A stretch of 64,000 nucleotides of DNA from the NCBI RefSeq assembly GCF_030581075.1, contig NZ_JAUQSW010000006.1, forward strand, positions 271,226 to 335,225. Reading direction: 5' to 3'. Source of the DNA: Hymenobacter cheonanensis (GTDB taxonomy: Bacteria; Bacteroidota; Bacteroidia; Cytophagales; Hymenobacteraceae). Position 1 is the first letter of the stretch, and every line of letters begins with the position of its first letter. Below, piece by piece: positions 26,443-34,325 of the stretch. The translations under genes and the position numbers were made by a program. The notes under the pieces were generated by a model. The model ran no database searches. It was not told where the DNA came from and was given only the letters and a program-made list of their open reading frames with translations.

Positions 26443-27156
26443 GTGAACCGCCCCAATCTCTGGTCGGAGCAGAAGGAAATTCTGTTCGAAGACAACCATT
26501 TGCTCGTCATCAATAAGCCCGCCGGCATCCTGGTGCAGGGCGACGAAACCGGCGACGAGCCGCTCTCCAAAAAAGCCGAGGAGTACCTGAAATTCAAGTA
26601 CAAGAAGCCCGGCGCCGCCTTCGTGGGCGTGGCCCACCGCATCGACCGGCCGGTGTCGGGCATCGTGGTGCTGGCCAAAACGAGCAAGGCCCTGAGCCGG
26701 CTCAACGAGATGTTTCGCGATAGCCAGATGCAGAAAACCTACTGGGCGCTCACCGGCAAGCCGCCGGTGCCCGAGCAGGGCAAGCTGGTGCACTGGCTGG
26801 TGAAGGACCCCATGCGCAACGTCACGAAGGCTTATACCGACAAGCACGGCCAGGGCCAGCGCTCGGAGCTGAGCTATGAGCTGCTAGGCCCCGCCGCCAA
26901 CCGCTACCTGCTGCAAGTGAAGCCCGTGACGGGCCGCCCCCACCAGATTCGGGTGCAGCTGGCCACCGGCCTGGGCACGCCCATCGTGGGCGATGTGAAG
27001 TATGGCTTCCTCAACCCCCTGCCCGACGTGAGCATTGCCCTGCACGCCCGCCAGCTCGAATTGCAGCACCCCGTCACCAAGGAGGCCATGAAATTTGTGG
27101 CGCCCCTGCCCGATGCCCCGCACTGGGACGCGGCGCGGGCTTTTTACCCGGCATAG
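26443..27156 (+). CDS. RluA-family RNA pseudouridine synthase
   Basis: 237-residue pseudouridine synthase of the RluA/RsuA-like COG0564 group, converting uridine to pseudouridine in rRNA or tRNA. The catalytic aspartate is D68 in HRIDRPVSGIVVLAK; NKPAGILVQ precedes it and GRPHQIRVQLATGLGTPIVGD follows, both diagnostic. There is no N-terminal S4 domain. The start is GTG at 26443, consistent with the family N-terminus. The exact RNA target cannot be determined. Confidence 0.9.
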   Translation: MNRPNLWSEQKEILFEDNHLLVINKPAGILVQGDETGDEPLSKKAEEYLKFKYKKPGAAFVGVAHRIDRPVSGIVVLAKTSKALSRLNEMFRDSQMQKTYWALTGKPPVPEQGKLVHWLVKDPMRNVTKAYTDKHGQGQRSELSYELLGPAANRYLLQVKPVTGRPHQIRVQLATGLGTPIVGDVKYGFLNPLPDVSIALHARQLELQHPVTKEAMKFVAPLPDAPHWDAARAFYPA

Positions 27157-27177
27157 CGCAGCAGCAGCTTTATTCTA

Positions 27178-27217
27178 ACGGCCTCTGCCGTGGCTATGCG
27201 CCACGGCGGGGGCCGTT
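27178..27217 (+). terminator. hairpin after pseudouridine synthase gene
   Basis: AACGGCC and GCCGTGGC pair with GCCACGGC and GGCCGTT around a 5-nt loop, with a 3x3 internal bulge. There is no T run, so it may act as a transcript 3' end or processing structure. Confidence 0.4.
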
Positions 27218-27388
27218 GTGCGTTGGGCCGGCGGGCTAGCCCGGGCGGGGTATAACATTATGGCATTGTGCAACCCCGGGGCCATTCGGGCTAAACAACG
27301 GCCGTAATTTTGTCTTAACGGTTGAACCAAGCCCGGCGGGAATAGCTTAGTGCGGGCGGCGTCTTCCTCACGTTTATTTCATTACCGA

Positions 27389-28162
27389 ATGGCCATTCTG
27401 GTTTTCTTCGTTGCCCACTACTACCTGTCGCTGTTCACGCAGACGTTTTACCTGCACCGCTACGCAGCGCATAAGATGTTCACGATGAACAAGTTCTGGG
27501 AGAAATTCTTCTTCCTTTTCACGTACATCTGCCAGGGCAGCTCATTTTTGTCGCCGCGCGCCTACGCGCTGCTGCACCGCATGCACCACGCCTACTCCGA
27601 CACGGAGCTGGACCCACACTCGCCGCTGTTCTCCAACAACGCGTTTGACATGATGTGGAAGACCAAGAACATCTACAACGACGTGCTCAACAACAAGTAT
27701 GAGCTGGCCGAGCGCTTCGAGGGCGACTACCCGGTGTGGCAGGCCATCGAAGATTTTGGCGATAAGTGGTACTCGCGCCTGGGCTGGGGTACGCTCTACG
27801 TGCTGTTTTACATCCAGTTTGCGACCGCCTGGTGGCAGTATCTGCTGCTGCCGATTCACTTCCTGATGGGCCCCATCCACGGCGCCATCGTGAATTGGGG
27901 CGGCCACAAGTACGGCTACCAGAACTTCGACAACCACGACCACAGCAAAAACACGCTAGCCCTTGACTTTCTGGCTTTTGGCGAGCTGTTCCAAAATAAT
28001 CACCACAAGCTGCCCATGCGCGTCAACTTCGGCGTGAAGTGGTGGGAGTTTGACCCCACCTACGTGGCTATCTGGACGCTGGACAAGGCGCGCATCATCA
28101 AAATCAAGCGCAAGAACGTGCAGCCCAAGCAGCGCACCAAGAAGCTAGCCCAGGCTGCCTAG
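27389..28162 (+). CDS. fatty acid desaturase (acyl-CoA desaturase-like)
   Basis: 257-residue membrane di-iron enzyme. Three histidine boxes are present: HRYAAH (23-28), HRMHH (63-67) and NNHH (H205, H206), plus GGHKYGYQNFDNHDHSKN between. The hydrophobic segments between the boxes fit a four-helix delta-9-type desaturase that introduces a double bond into acyl chains to maintain membrane fluidity. I chose the ATG at 27389; a GTG at 27350 is a possible alternative. TAATTTTG at 27305-27312 could be the -7 box. The Lys-rich C-terminus (RIIKIKRKN) probably faces the cytoplasm. Confidence 0.88.
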   Translation: MAILVFFVAHYYLSLFTQTFYLHRYAAHKMFTMNKFWEKFFFLFTYICQGSSFLSPRAYALLHRMHHAYSDTELDPHSPLFSNNAFDMMWKTKNIYNDVLNNKYELAERFEGDYPVWQAIEDFGDKWYSRLGWGTLYVLFYIQFATAWWQYLLLPIHFLMGPIHGAIVNWGGHKYGYQNFDNHDHSKNTLALDFLAFGELFQNNHHKLPMRVNFGVKWWEFDPTYVAIWTLDKARIIKIKRKNVQPKQRTKKLAQAA

Positions 28163-28186
28163 GCGCTTAGCATAGCAGAAAGTAAG

Positions 28187-28214
28187 AGGTCGAAGTTTGA
28201 CTTCGACCTTTTTT
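28187..28214 (+). terminator. desaturase terminator
   Basis: 9-bp stem AGGTCGAAG / CTTCGACCT, 5-nt loop, followed directly by a T run, 24 bp after the stop. Confidence 0.85.
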
Positions 28215-28231
28215 ATTGCCTTGGCATTCCG

Positions 28232-28239
28232 TACCTTTG
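28232..28239 (+). promoter_or_regulatory. -7 box of rpsP operon
   Basis: TACCTTTG matches TAnnTTTG, 66 bp before the rpsP ATG and just after the upstream terminator. It is the only good candidate for the ribosomal operon. Confidence 0.55.
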
Positions 28240-28305
28240 CGGCCCCAAACAGGGAAAAGAATTTCACCCAGACGCACGAGTTGCGTCGCACAACCCCCAA
28301 GGTTT

Positions 28306-28863
28306 ATGGCAGTTAAAATCCGCCTCGCCCGCCGTGGCCGCAAAAAGGCCGCGTCTTACGACATCGTAGTAGCCGACGCCCGCGCTCCGCGCGATGGCCG
28401 CTTCATCGAGAAGCTCGGTACCTACAACCCCAACACCAACCCCGCCACCATCAACTACGACGGCGACCGCGCCTTTTACTGGGTGATGAACGGCGCCCAG
28501 CCCACCGAAACGGTGCGTGCCATGCTCGCCTACCGCGGCGTATTGCTGCGTCGTCACCTCCAGCTCGGCGTTACCAAAGGCGCCCTGACCCAGGAAGTGG
28601 CCGACCAGCGCTACCAGCAGTGGCTGAGCGACAAAGACGCTAAAATCGAAGCCAAGAAGACCGGCCTCGTTGATACCAAGGCCGAGAGCCGCGCTGCTGC
28701 CCTAGCTGCCGAAACCAAAGTGAAAGAAGCTCGCTCGGCTGCCCTGGCCGCCAAGCAAGCTGCTGCCTTGGCTGCTGCTACCCCCGCGCCGGCTGCTGCC
28801 GAAGGCGAGGCTACCGAAGGCTCGACGGAAACCGCCGAAACTTCGGCCGAGGCTGCTGCCTAG
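28306..28863 (+). CDS. rpsP: 30S ribosomal protein S16
   Basis: Small-subunit ribosomal protein. The core (residues 1-~85) starts [20 protein letters not shown] with [19 protein letters not shown], all diagnostic for S16. The 185-residue protein carries a ~100-residue C-terminal extension rich in Ala, Lys and Glu, a feature of Bacteroidota S16 proteins. I chose the ATG at 28306, which gives the canonical S16 N-terminus. First gene of rpsP-rimM-trmD-rplS. Confidence 0.97.
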   Translation: MAVKIRLARRGRKKAASYDIVVADARAPRDGRFIEKLGTYNPNTNPATINYDGDRAFYWVMNGAQPTETVRAMLAYRGVLLRRHLQLGVTKGALTQEVADQRYQQWLSDKDAKIEAKKTGLVDTKAESRAAALAAETKVKEARSAALAAKQAAALAAATPAPAAAEGEATEGSTETAETSAEAAA

Positions 28864-28885
28864 GTTTTCGGGGCAACCCGCTACG

Positions 28886-28925
28886 AAAGAACGTCATGCC
28901 GAGCGCGCTCGGCATGACGTTCTTT
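28886..28925 (+). terminator. perfect 40-bp palindrome, REP-derived terminator
   Basis: AAAGAACGTCATGCCGAGCG followed immediately by its exact complement, then extra Ts. It lies 22 bp after rpsP and before rimM. It contains GTCATGCCGAGC, close to the REP core GTCATGCTGAGC. It may attenuate transcription between rpsP and the rest of the operon. Confidence 0.75.
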
Positions 28926-28977
28926 TTTGAGCCCGCGCCCGCATTTTTGTCAACCCGCTTATTCCGCTCCCCCAGCC

Positions 28978-29544
28978 ATGACTCTCGACGAATGCTTTGA
29001 GCTAGGTTTTATTGTGAAGCCCCACGCCCTGAAAGGCATGATGGTGACCCAGTTGGACGTAGACGACGCAGCTACCTACGACCGGCTCAAAACCGTGTAC
29101 CTGGCCCTGCCCACCGCGCCCACCAAGCTCACTGCCTACGGCGTGGAGCGCGTCAACCCGCAGGATGGCTTGCGCGTGCTGCTCAAGCTGCGCGGCATCG
29201 ACCGCATTGAGGAGGCCGAGCCCCTGCGCGGCGCCAAGCTCTGGCTGCCCCTGAGCGAGCTGCCCGCGCTGGAAGAGCACCAGTTCTACTTCCACGATGT
29301 CATTGGCTTTCAGGTAGTTGATGAAAAGGAAGGTGAGTTGGGTGTGGTAGAAAACTTCTACGAGCTGCCGCAGCAAGACGTGCTGGCCATGCGCTACAAA
29401 GGCCAGGAAGTGCTGCTGCCAGTAGTAGACGAGCTGGTGAGCCACGCCGACATGGAAGCCAAGAAGCTGTTTGTCAACATGCCCGAGGGCTTGCTCGACA
29501 TCTACATGAACCCCGGCGCCCACAAAAACCCGAACGCCGACTAG
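28978..29544 (+). CDS. rimM: 16S rRNA processing protein RimM
   Basis: 188-residue factor for 30S maturation that binds S19. The N-terminal RimM barrel has GFIVKPHALKGMMV (the usual G.I.. .HG.KG form), and the PRC-barrel C-terminal domain has FYFHDVIGFQVVDEKEGELG and DVLAMRYKGQEVLLPVVDELV. I chose the ATG at 28978 because it begins the conserved domain. It lies between rpsP and trmD, the standard order. Confidence 0.95.
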   Translation: MTLDECFELGFIVKPHALKGMMVTQLDVDDAATYDRLKTVYLALPTAPTKLTAYGVERVNPQDGLRVLLKLRGIDRIEEAEPLRGAKLWLPLSELPALEEHQFYFHDVIGFQVVDEKEGELGVVENFYELPQQDVLAMRYKGQEVLLPVVDELVSHADMEAKKLFVNMPEGLLDIYMNPGAHKNPNAD

Positions 29545-29610
29545 CTCCTGCTTCGCTAGCCCGCGCAGCGGGCGTATCTGCCAAATCCATTAAACTCAGT
29601 TACCTCTGCG

Positions 29611-30291
29611 GTGCGTATCGACATCCTAACCTGCCAGCCGGACTTGCTCGCCAGCCCGTTTGCCCACTCCATTGTAAAGCGGGCGCAGGATAAGGGGCTG
29701 GCCGAAATACTCGTGCACAACCTGCGCGACTACGCCATTAATAAGCACGGCCAACTCGACGACTACGTATTTGGCGGCGGGGCCGGCATGGTGCTGCGCG
29801 TGGAGCCCATTGCCAGCTGGATTGATGAGTTGCAGGCCCAGCGGACGTACGAGGCCATCATCTACCTCACGCCCGACGGCGAGACGCTGCGCCAGCCGCT
29901 GGCCAATCGGCTCTCGCTGCTGGGCAACATGATTATCATCTGCGGCCACTACAAAGGCGTGGACCAACGCATTCGCGACCACTACGTTACGCACGAAATC
30001 AGCCTCGGCGACTTTGTGCTGAGCGGCGGCGAGCTGGCTGCCGCCGTGCTGGTCGATGCCGTGGTGCGGCTGCTGCCCGGCGTGCTGGGCAATGAAGAAT
30101 CGGCGCTGTCCGACTCTTTCCAGGATGACTTGCTGGCGCCGCCCGTGTACACCCGCCCGGCCGAGTGGCGGGGGCTAGCCGTACCCGAAATTCTGCTCTC
30201 CGGCAATACGCCCAAGATTGAGGAGTGGCGGCACGAGCAGGCGCTGGCCCGCACCCAGGCCCGCCGGCCCGATTTACTAGGGCAAGAATGA
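29611..30291 (+). CDS. trmD: tRNA (guanine-N1)-methyltransferase TrmD
   Basis: 226-residue SPOUT methyltransferase that makes m1G37 in tRNAs and prevents frameshifting. Diagnostic segments are [36 protein letters not shown] and the knot motif [20 protein letters not shown]. The start is GTG at 29611. A TACCTCTG sequence ends 2 bp before the GTG; it resembles a -7 box but is probably too close to drive this gene from its start. Confidence 0.96.
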   Translation: MRIDILTCQPDLLASPFAHSIVKRAQDKGLAEILVHNLRDYAINKHGQLDDYVFGGGAGMVLRVEPIASWIDELQAQRTYEAIIYLTPDGETLRQPLANRLSLLGNMIIICGHYKGVDQRIRDHYVTHEISLGDFVLSGGELAAAVLVDAVVRLLPGVLGNEESALSDSFQDDLLAPPVYTRPAEWRGLAVPEILLSGNTPKIEEWRHEQALARTQARRPDLLGQE

Positions 30292-30378
30292 GTTGTGAAA
30301 CGTGTAGAGCACCCCAATCAGCCCGGCCAGCGCCGCCAGCCGGCTGATTTTGCCTTGCTTTTCACTTAATCCCCTCAT
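30277..30378 (-). CDS. possible 33-residue hydrophobic peptide
   Basis: Short ATG-initiated frame on the strand opposite trmD-rplS. It encodes a basic N-terminus and one hydrophobic segment ([14 protein letters not shown]), compatible with a single-pass membrane peptide. An AGAAGG sequence lies 3 bases before the ATG. It overlaps the 3' end of trmD by 15 bp. No homologue is recognised; this may be chance. Confidence 0.25.
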   Translation of the reverse strand: MRGLSEKQGKISRLAALAGLIGVLYTFHNSFLP

Positions 30379-30417
30379 TACCTTCTCACCCCATTTGCAT
30401 TTGCGCACTTAATTTTC

Positions 30418-30425
30418 TATCTTTG
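30418..30425 (+). promoter_or_regulatory. -7 box of rplS
   Basis: TATCTTTG matches TAnnTTTG, with TTTG at 30394-30397 as a possible -33 element 20 bp upstream. It lies 69 bp before the rplS ATG, implying that rplS has its own promoter inside the operon. Confidence 0.5.
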
Positions 30426-30494
30426 CGCTCCGTTTCGCAAAATACCAACCTGTGGGCAGCGGCGCTGCCCGCTTTGTAATTCTTTTTTTTCGCC

Positions 30495-30875
30495 ATGAGC
30501 GTACTACTCGACTTTATCAATGCCGAAGGCCAGGAGCGCCGCGCCAGCTTTCCCAAGTTTGCTGCCGGTGACACCATCAACGTGCACGTAAAAATCCGCG
30601 AGGGCAACAAGGAGCGCATTCAGCAGTTCCAGGGCGTGGTTATCCAGCGCCGCAACCCTAGCAGCAACGGTGAAACCTTCACCGTGCGCAAGATTTCGAA
30701 CCAGATTGGCACCGAGCGGATTTTCCCGCTGCTGTCGCCCAACATCGACAAAATTGAGGTTATCCGCCGCGGTAAAGTGCGTCGTGCTCGCCTGTTTTAC
30801 CTGCGCGGCCTCTCGGGCAAAGCTGCTCGTATCAAGGAGCGTCGTCGCGACGTGGTAAAAGAGGTGGCCGCATAA
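30495..30875 (+). CDS. rplS: 50S ribosomal protein L19
   Basis: 126-residue large-subunit protein at the 30S-50S interface. Diagnostic stretches are [52 protein letters not shown] and [19 protein letters not shown]. Full length and in the canonical place after trmD, with a terminator directly downstream. Confidence 0.97.
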   Translation: MSVLLDFINAEGQERRASFPKFAAGDTINVHVKIREGNKERIQQFQGVVIQRRNPSSNGETFTVRKISNQIGTERIFPLLSPNIDKIEVIRRGKVRRARLFYLRGLSGKAARIKERRRDVVKEVAA

Positions 30876-30900
30876 GCTGCGCGCTTCGACCAACATGTAG

Positions 30901-30936
30901 CCGGCCTTTCCCTCGCGGGGAAGGCCGGTTTTTTTT
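30901..30936 (+). terminator. rplS terminator
   Basis: CCGGCCTT / AAGGCCGG-based stem (30901-30928) followed by eight Ts, 25 bp after the rplS stop. Confidence 0.9.
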
Positions 30937-30953
30937 GTGCCGCGCTGCCAGCT

Positions 30954-30980
30954 GGCAACGTTGTCGGCAACGATTGCGCA
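30954..30980 (+). promoter_or_regulatory. operator-like element upstream of pectin operon (site A)
   Basis: 27-bp element centred on GTTGTCGGCAAC, i.e. CGTTG-N4-CAACG with a central CG, the even-palindrome layout typical of LacI-family operators. It begins GGCAACG and ends ATTGCGCA. It lies 85 bp upstream of the acetylesterase ATG. A 25/27 identical copy in the same relative orientation is found at 54505-54531 upstream of the pectate lyase. Confidence 0.6.
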
Positions 30981-31065
30981 GATAAAGCGGCCTGGCGCCG
31001 GCGATACGTAGCGGGTTTGGCAGCAACAGACCGGAATTTAGCGGCCTGTTCCTACCCTCCTGCTC

Positions 31066-31878
31066 ATGATATTCCGTAGTTCGGCAGCCGCGCTGGGCGT
31101 GCTGGGCGTGCTGGCTTTTGCGCCCGCGGCCCCGCCCCACAAGACCAAGGTATACCTGATTGGCGACTCCACGATGGCCAATAAGATTCCGGCCACTTTC
31201 CCCGAAACGGGCTGGGGGATGCCGCTGGTCACATTTTTCGACTCGACGGTGGTGGTTGATAACCGGGCGCAGAACGGGCGCAGTACCCGCACGTTTATTG
31301 CCGAAAACCGCTGGCAGCCGGTGGTCGATGCCTTGCAGCCCGGCGACTACGTGCTTATCCAGTTTGGGCACAATGACGAGTCGCCCGAGAAAGTGGACCG
31401 CTACACGCCGCCCGCCGATTTTCGGCGCAACCTGCTGCGGTTTGTGAGCGAGGCGCGCAGCAAGCGGGCTTTTCCCATTCTGATTACACCCGTGTCGCGG
31501 CGGCAATTTGATAAAGAGGGGCACGTGAAGGAAACGCACGTCACGTACTCGGCCCTCACCGCCGCCGCCGCTACCGAGGCCAAGGTGCCGCTGGTTGACC
31601 TCGACCGGCTGAGCCGCGACCTCTTGCAAAAGCTGGGCGATGAGAACTCCAAGCTGCTGTTTATGCAGCTTGCCCCCGGCGACCATCCCAACTACCCGCT
31701 GGGCCGCAACGACAATACGCACTTCAACGAGCTAGGCGCCCGTAAGATGGCCCAACTCGTGGTGAATGAATTGCGCGCCCAGCACGTTCCGCTGGCCGAG
31801 CAGCACCTCGCCAAAGCCCTGGCCAAGAACATGGTAGCTGCCCCTACGGGTGCGGGTGCGCAGCCCACTACCCCGTAA
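31066..31878 (+). CDS. rhamnogalacturonan acetylesterase (CE12-like SGNH hydrolase)
   Basis: 270-residue secreted SGNH/GDSL esterase with an N-terminal hydrophobic signal. Block I is IGDSTM (nucleophile S35), block III is FGHNDE (102-105 region, H102-N103-D104), and block V is DNTHFNELGA (D216, H219), the rhamnogalacturonan acetylesterase pattern. It removes acetyl groups from galacturonate in pectin so that lyases can act. The pectinesterase gene follows after a single base, so the two are co-transcribed. The Pro/Ala/Gly-rich C-terminus has no recognised domain. Confidence 0.88.
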   Translation: MIFRSSAAALGVLGVLAFAPAAPPHKTKVYLIGDSTMANKIPATFPETGWGMPLVTFFDSTVVVDNRAQNGRSTRTFIAENRWQPVVDALQPGDYVLIQFGHNDESPEKVDRYTPPADFRRNLLRFVSEARSKRAFPILITPVSRRQFDKEGHVKETHVTYSALTAAAATEAKVPLVDLDRLSRDLLQKLGDENSKLLFMQLAPGDHPNYPLGRNDNTHFNELGARKMAQLVVNELRAQHVPLAEQHLAKALAKNMVAAPTGAGAQPTTP

Positions 31879-31879
31879 A

Positions 31880-32830
31880 ATGAAAACGCTTTACGTATTG
31901 GCTGGCCTCGGCCTCCTGGCTCTGGCCAGCCACGCCCAGACTGGCCCGCTCGTGGTGGCGGCCGATGGCAGCGGGCAGTTTCGCACGGTGCAGGCGGCTA
32001 TTGAGGCGGCTCCTAATCAGGCAGATAAGCCGGTTATCATTCAGCTCAAGCCGGGCATTTACCACGAAAAAGTAACGGTGCCCGCGCTAAAAACGCACCT
32101 GGTGCTGCGCGGCGCCGACGCGGCTACGACCGTCATCACGTACAGCGACCACGTGGGTATGCCCGGCCTCACAACCCCTGGCTCGTACTCAGTGATGGTG
32201 CAGGCCAACGACTTCACGGCGGAGAACGTGACCTTTGAGAACGCGGCGGGCTACACCGCCGGCCAGGCCGTGGCGCTGAGCGTGGAGGGCGACCGGGCTG
32301 TTTTCCGGCACTGCCGCATGGTGGGCAACCAGGATGTGCTGCTGCTGGCCACGGGCGGCAGCCGGCAGTATTACCAGGATTGCTACCTTGAGGGCACGAC
32401 CGATTTTATTTTCGGGGCTAGCACGGGCGTGTTCGACCACTGCGTGATTAAGAGCAAGAAAAACTCGTTTGTCACGGCTGCTTCCACGCCGGCGGGGCAG
32501 GCTTACGGCTTTGTGTTCCTGGACTGCCAACTGACGGCCGACACGACCCTGGCCAGGAAAGTATACCTCGGCCGGCCCTGGCGGCCCCAGGCGCAGGTGG
32601 TGTACCTGCGCTGCGCGCTGGGCGGCCACATTGCGCCCGCTGGCTGGGACAACTGGAAAAACGCGGAAAACGAGAAAACCGCTTATTACGCAGAATATAA
32701 GTCGGTTGGGCCCGGGGCCAACCCCGCAGCGCGGGTGCCGTGGAGCCACCAGCTCACGGCTAAGGAGGCGAAGAAATATACATTAAAGCAGATTTTTGCG
32801 GGCAAAGAAGCCTGGGAACCAGCGCCTTGA
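31880..32830 (+). CDS. pectinesterase (CE8)
   Basis: 316-residue secreted pectin methylesterase with a right-handed beta-helix; it de-esterifies methyl-galacturonate. A signal peptide ends at about residue 19 (SHAQ). Catalytic residues are D152 in VGNQDVLLL (acid/base), D175 in GTTDFIFGAS (nucleophile) and R232 in YLGRPW. I chose the ATG at 31880, one base after the acetylesterase stop; an in-frame GTG at 31850 lies inside that gene. Together with the acetylesterase it prepares pectin for pectate lyase. Confidence 0.92.
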   Translation: MKTLYVLAGLGLLALASHAQTGPLVVAADGSGQFRTVQAAIEAAPNQADKPVIIQLKPGIYHEKVTVPALKTHLVLRGADAATTVITYSDHVGMPGLTTPGSYSVMVQANDFTAENVTFENAAGYTAGQAVALSVEGDRAVFRHCRMVGNQDVLLLATGGSRQYYQDCYLEGTTDFIFGASTGVFDHCVIKSKKNSFVTAASTPAGQAYGFVFLDCQLTADTTLARKVYLGRPWRPQAQVVYLRCALGGHIAPAGWDNWKNAENEKTAYYAEYKSVGPGANPAARVPWSHQLTAKEAKKYTLKQIFAGKEAWEPAP

Positions 32831-32876
32831 GGCATACGCCAGCGAGCAGCTTCCCCAACGGCCCCGCAACCAATGA

Positions 32877-32884
32877 TACCTTTG
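32877..32884 (+). promoter_or_regulatory. -7 box of aminotransferase gene
   Basis: TACCTTTG, matching TAnnTTTG, 37 bp before the ATG at 32922. Confidence 0.5.
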
Positions 32885-32921
32885 CCGGGTCATTGCTCCT
32901 CTCTCCCCTACTTCCTACCCC

Positions 32922-34181
32922 ATGCGTATTTCCCGGCTAGCCGACCAATTGAGCGGCTCCGAAATTATTCGAATTGGCAACGCCGTGAGCGAGCAGATTC
33001 GCCAGGGCGCCACTATCTGCAACCTGACCATTGGAGATTTCGACCCCAAGCTTTTTCCCATTCCGGAGGAGCTGCGCAAGGGGGTAATGGCGGCCTACGA
33101 AGCTGGCCAGACCAACTACCCGCCGGCCGCCGGCATCGCCGACCTGCGCCAGGCGGCCGCCGACTTTTTGCAAAGCCGCCTCGGCCTGAGCTATTCGGCC
33201 AACGACGAGCTTCTGGTGGCCGGGGGCTCGCGCCCGCTCATCTACGCCGCCTATCTGGCCCTGGTAGACCCCGGCGACCGCGTGGTGTACCCGGTGCCGT
33301 CGTGGAACAACAACCACTACTGCCACCTGTCGGGGGCTAGCCAGGTGCTGGTGCCCACCCAGCCCGAAAATGCCTTCATGCCCACGGCGGCGGAAGTAGC
33401 TCCGCACCTGGCCGGCGCCACGCTGCTCGCCCTGTGCTCGCCGCTCAACCCCACCGGCACGGTCTTTACCAAGGAAGTGCTGGAGGAAATCTGCGACCTC
33501 GTGCTGGCCGAAAACAAGCGCCGGGGCCCCGATGAGAAGCCGCTCTACATTCTCTACGACCAGATTTACTGGCTCCTGACCTTCGGCCAGACCCAGCATT
33601 TCGACCCGGTGAGCCTGCGCCCCGAGCTGCGCGACTACGTGGTGTACATCGATGGCATCTCGAAGTGCTTTGCCGCCACCGGCGTGCGCGTGGGCTATTC
33701 GTTCGGCCCTAAGCTGGTGATTGACAAGATGAAATCGCTGCTGGGCCATATCGGCGCCTGGGCACCCAAGGCCGAGCAGGTGGCTACCGCCGCCCTGCTG
33801 CCGCAGGCCGACGTAGTAGACGACTACCTCAGCGACCTCAAAACCAGGCTGCAAGCCAGCCTGGAGGCCGCCTACCAGGGCCTGAAGGACCTGCGCAGCC
33901 AGGGCTACCCGGTCGATGCCATTACGCCGGCCGGCGCCATCTACCTCACGGCCCAGGTTAACATCATCGGCCGCACCACGGCGGCAGGTACCGTGCTAGC
34001 CAGCACCAAGGAAATCACTGATTACCTGCTCACCGAGGCGCAGCTGGCGGTGGTGCCATTCAGCGCCTTCGGCGCCTCGGCGGCCGAGCCGTGGTTCCGC
34101 CTCTCGGTGGGCGCCGAGTCGGCCAACTCTATCAAGGCGGCGCTGCCGCGCCTGCAAGCGGCGCTGGATAAGCTGCAGTAG
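32922..34181 (+). CDS. PLP-dependent class I/II aminotransferase
   Basis: 419-residue fold-type I aminotransferase. The PLP-binding lysine is K248 in DGISKCFAATGVRVGY. LCSPLNPTGTVFTKEVL carries the conserved NPTG, and ILYDQIYWLL has the PLP-ring Asp/Tyr pair. The C-terminal Arg that binds the substrate carboxylate is in WFRLSVGAE. It resembles aspartate-type aminotransferases, but the keto acid and amino donor cannot be fixed from the sequence. It is monocistronic, with its own promoter box. Confidence 0.9.
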   Translation: MRISRLADQLSGSEIIRIGNAVSEQIRQGATICNLTIGDFDPKLFPIPEELRKGVMAAYEAGQTNYPPAAGIADLRQAAADFLQSRLGLSYSANDELLVAGGSRPLIYAAYLALVDPGDRVVYPVPSWNNNHYCHLSGASQVLVPTQPENAFMPTAAEVAPHLAGATLLALCSPLNPTGTVFTKEVLEEICDLVLAENKRRGPDEKPLYILYDQIYWLLTFGQTQHFDPVSLRPELRDYVVYIDGISKCFAATGVRVGYSFGPKLVIDKMKSLLGHIGAWAPKAEQVATAALLPQADVVDDYLSDLKTRLQASLEAAYQGLKDLRSQGYPVDAITPAGAIYLTAQVNIIGRTTAAGTVLASTKEITDYLLTEAQLAVVPFSAFGASAAEPWFRLSVGAESANSIKAALPRLQAALDKLQ

Positions 34182-34213
34182 GTTAGCCAGTTGTACTGGG
34201 CTTCTTATAGGCC

Positions 34214-34240
34214 GTCATGCTGAACGCAGTGAAGCATGAC
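34214..34240. repeat. short REP-like palindrome
   Basis: GTCATGCT and its exact complement AGCATGAC flank GAACGCAGTGA, the minimal form of the GTCATGCTGA repeat family found elsewhere in the window. Confidence 0.65.
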
Positions 34241-34260
34241 GACTGTTAAGTTTAAATTAT

Positions 34261-34312
34261 AAATAAAAAAAGGGCTGACTTCGCAGCAACGAAGTCAGCC
34301 CTTTTTTATTTG
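34261..34312. terminator. bidirectional terminator
   Basis: Stem of about 20 bp (AAAAAGGGCTGACTTCG and complement) with a 6-nt loop, A run on the left and T run on the right, between the convergent aminotransferase and GH3 genes. Confidence 0.9.
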
Positions 34313-34325
34313 CTTATTTACTGAT

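Noticed and set aside
29601..29608. TACCTCTG as the promoter of trmD
   Set aside because: It ends 2 bp before the GTG start, leaving no room for a transcript that includes the start codon; trmD is in an operon anyway.
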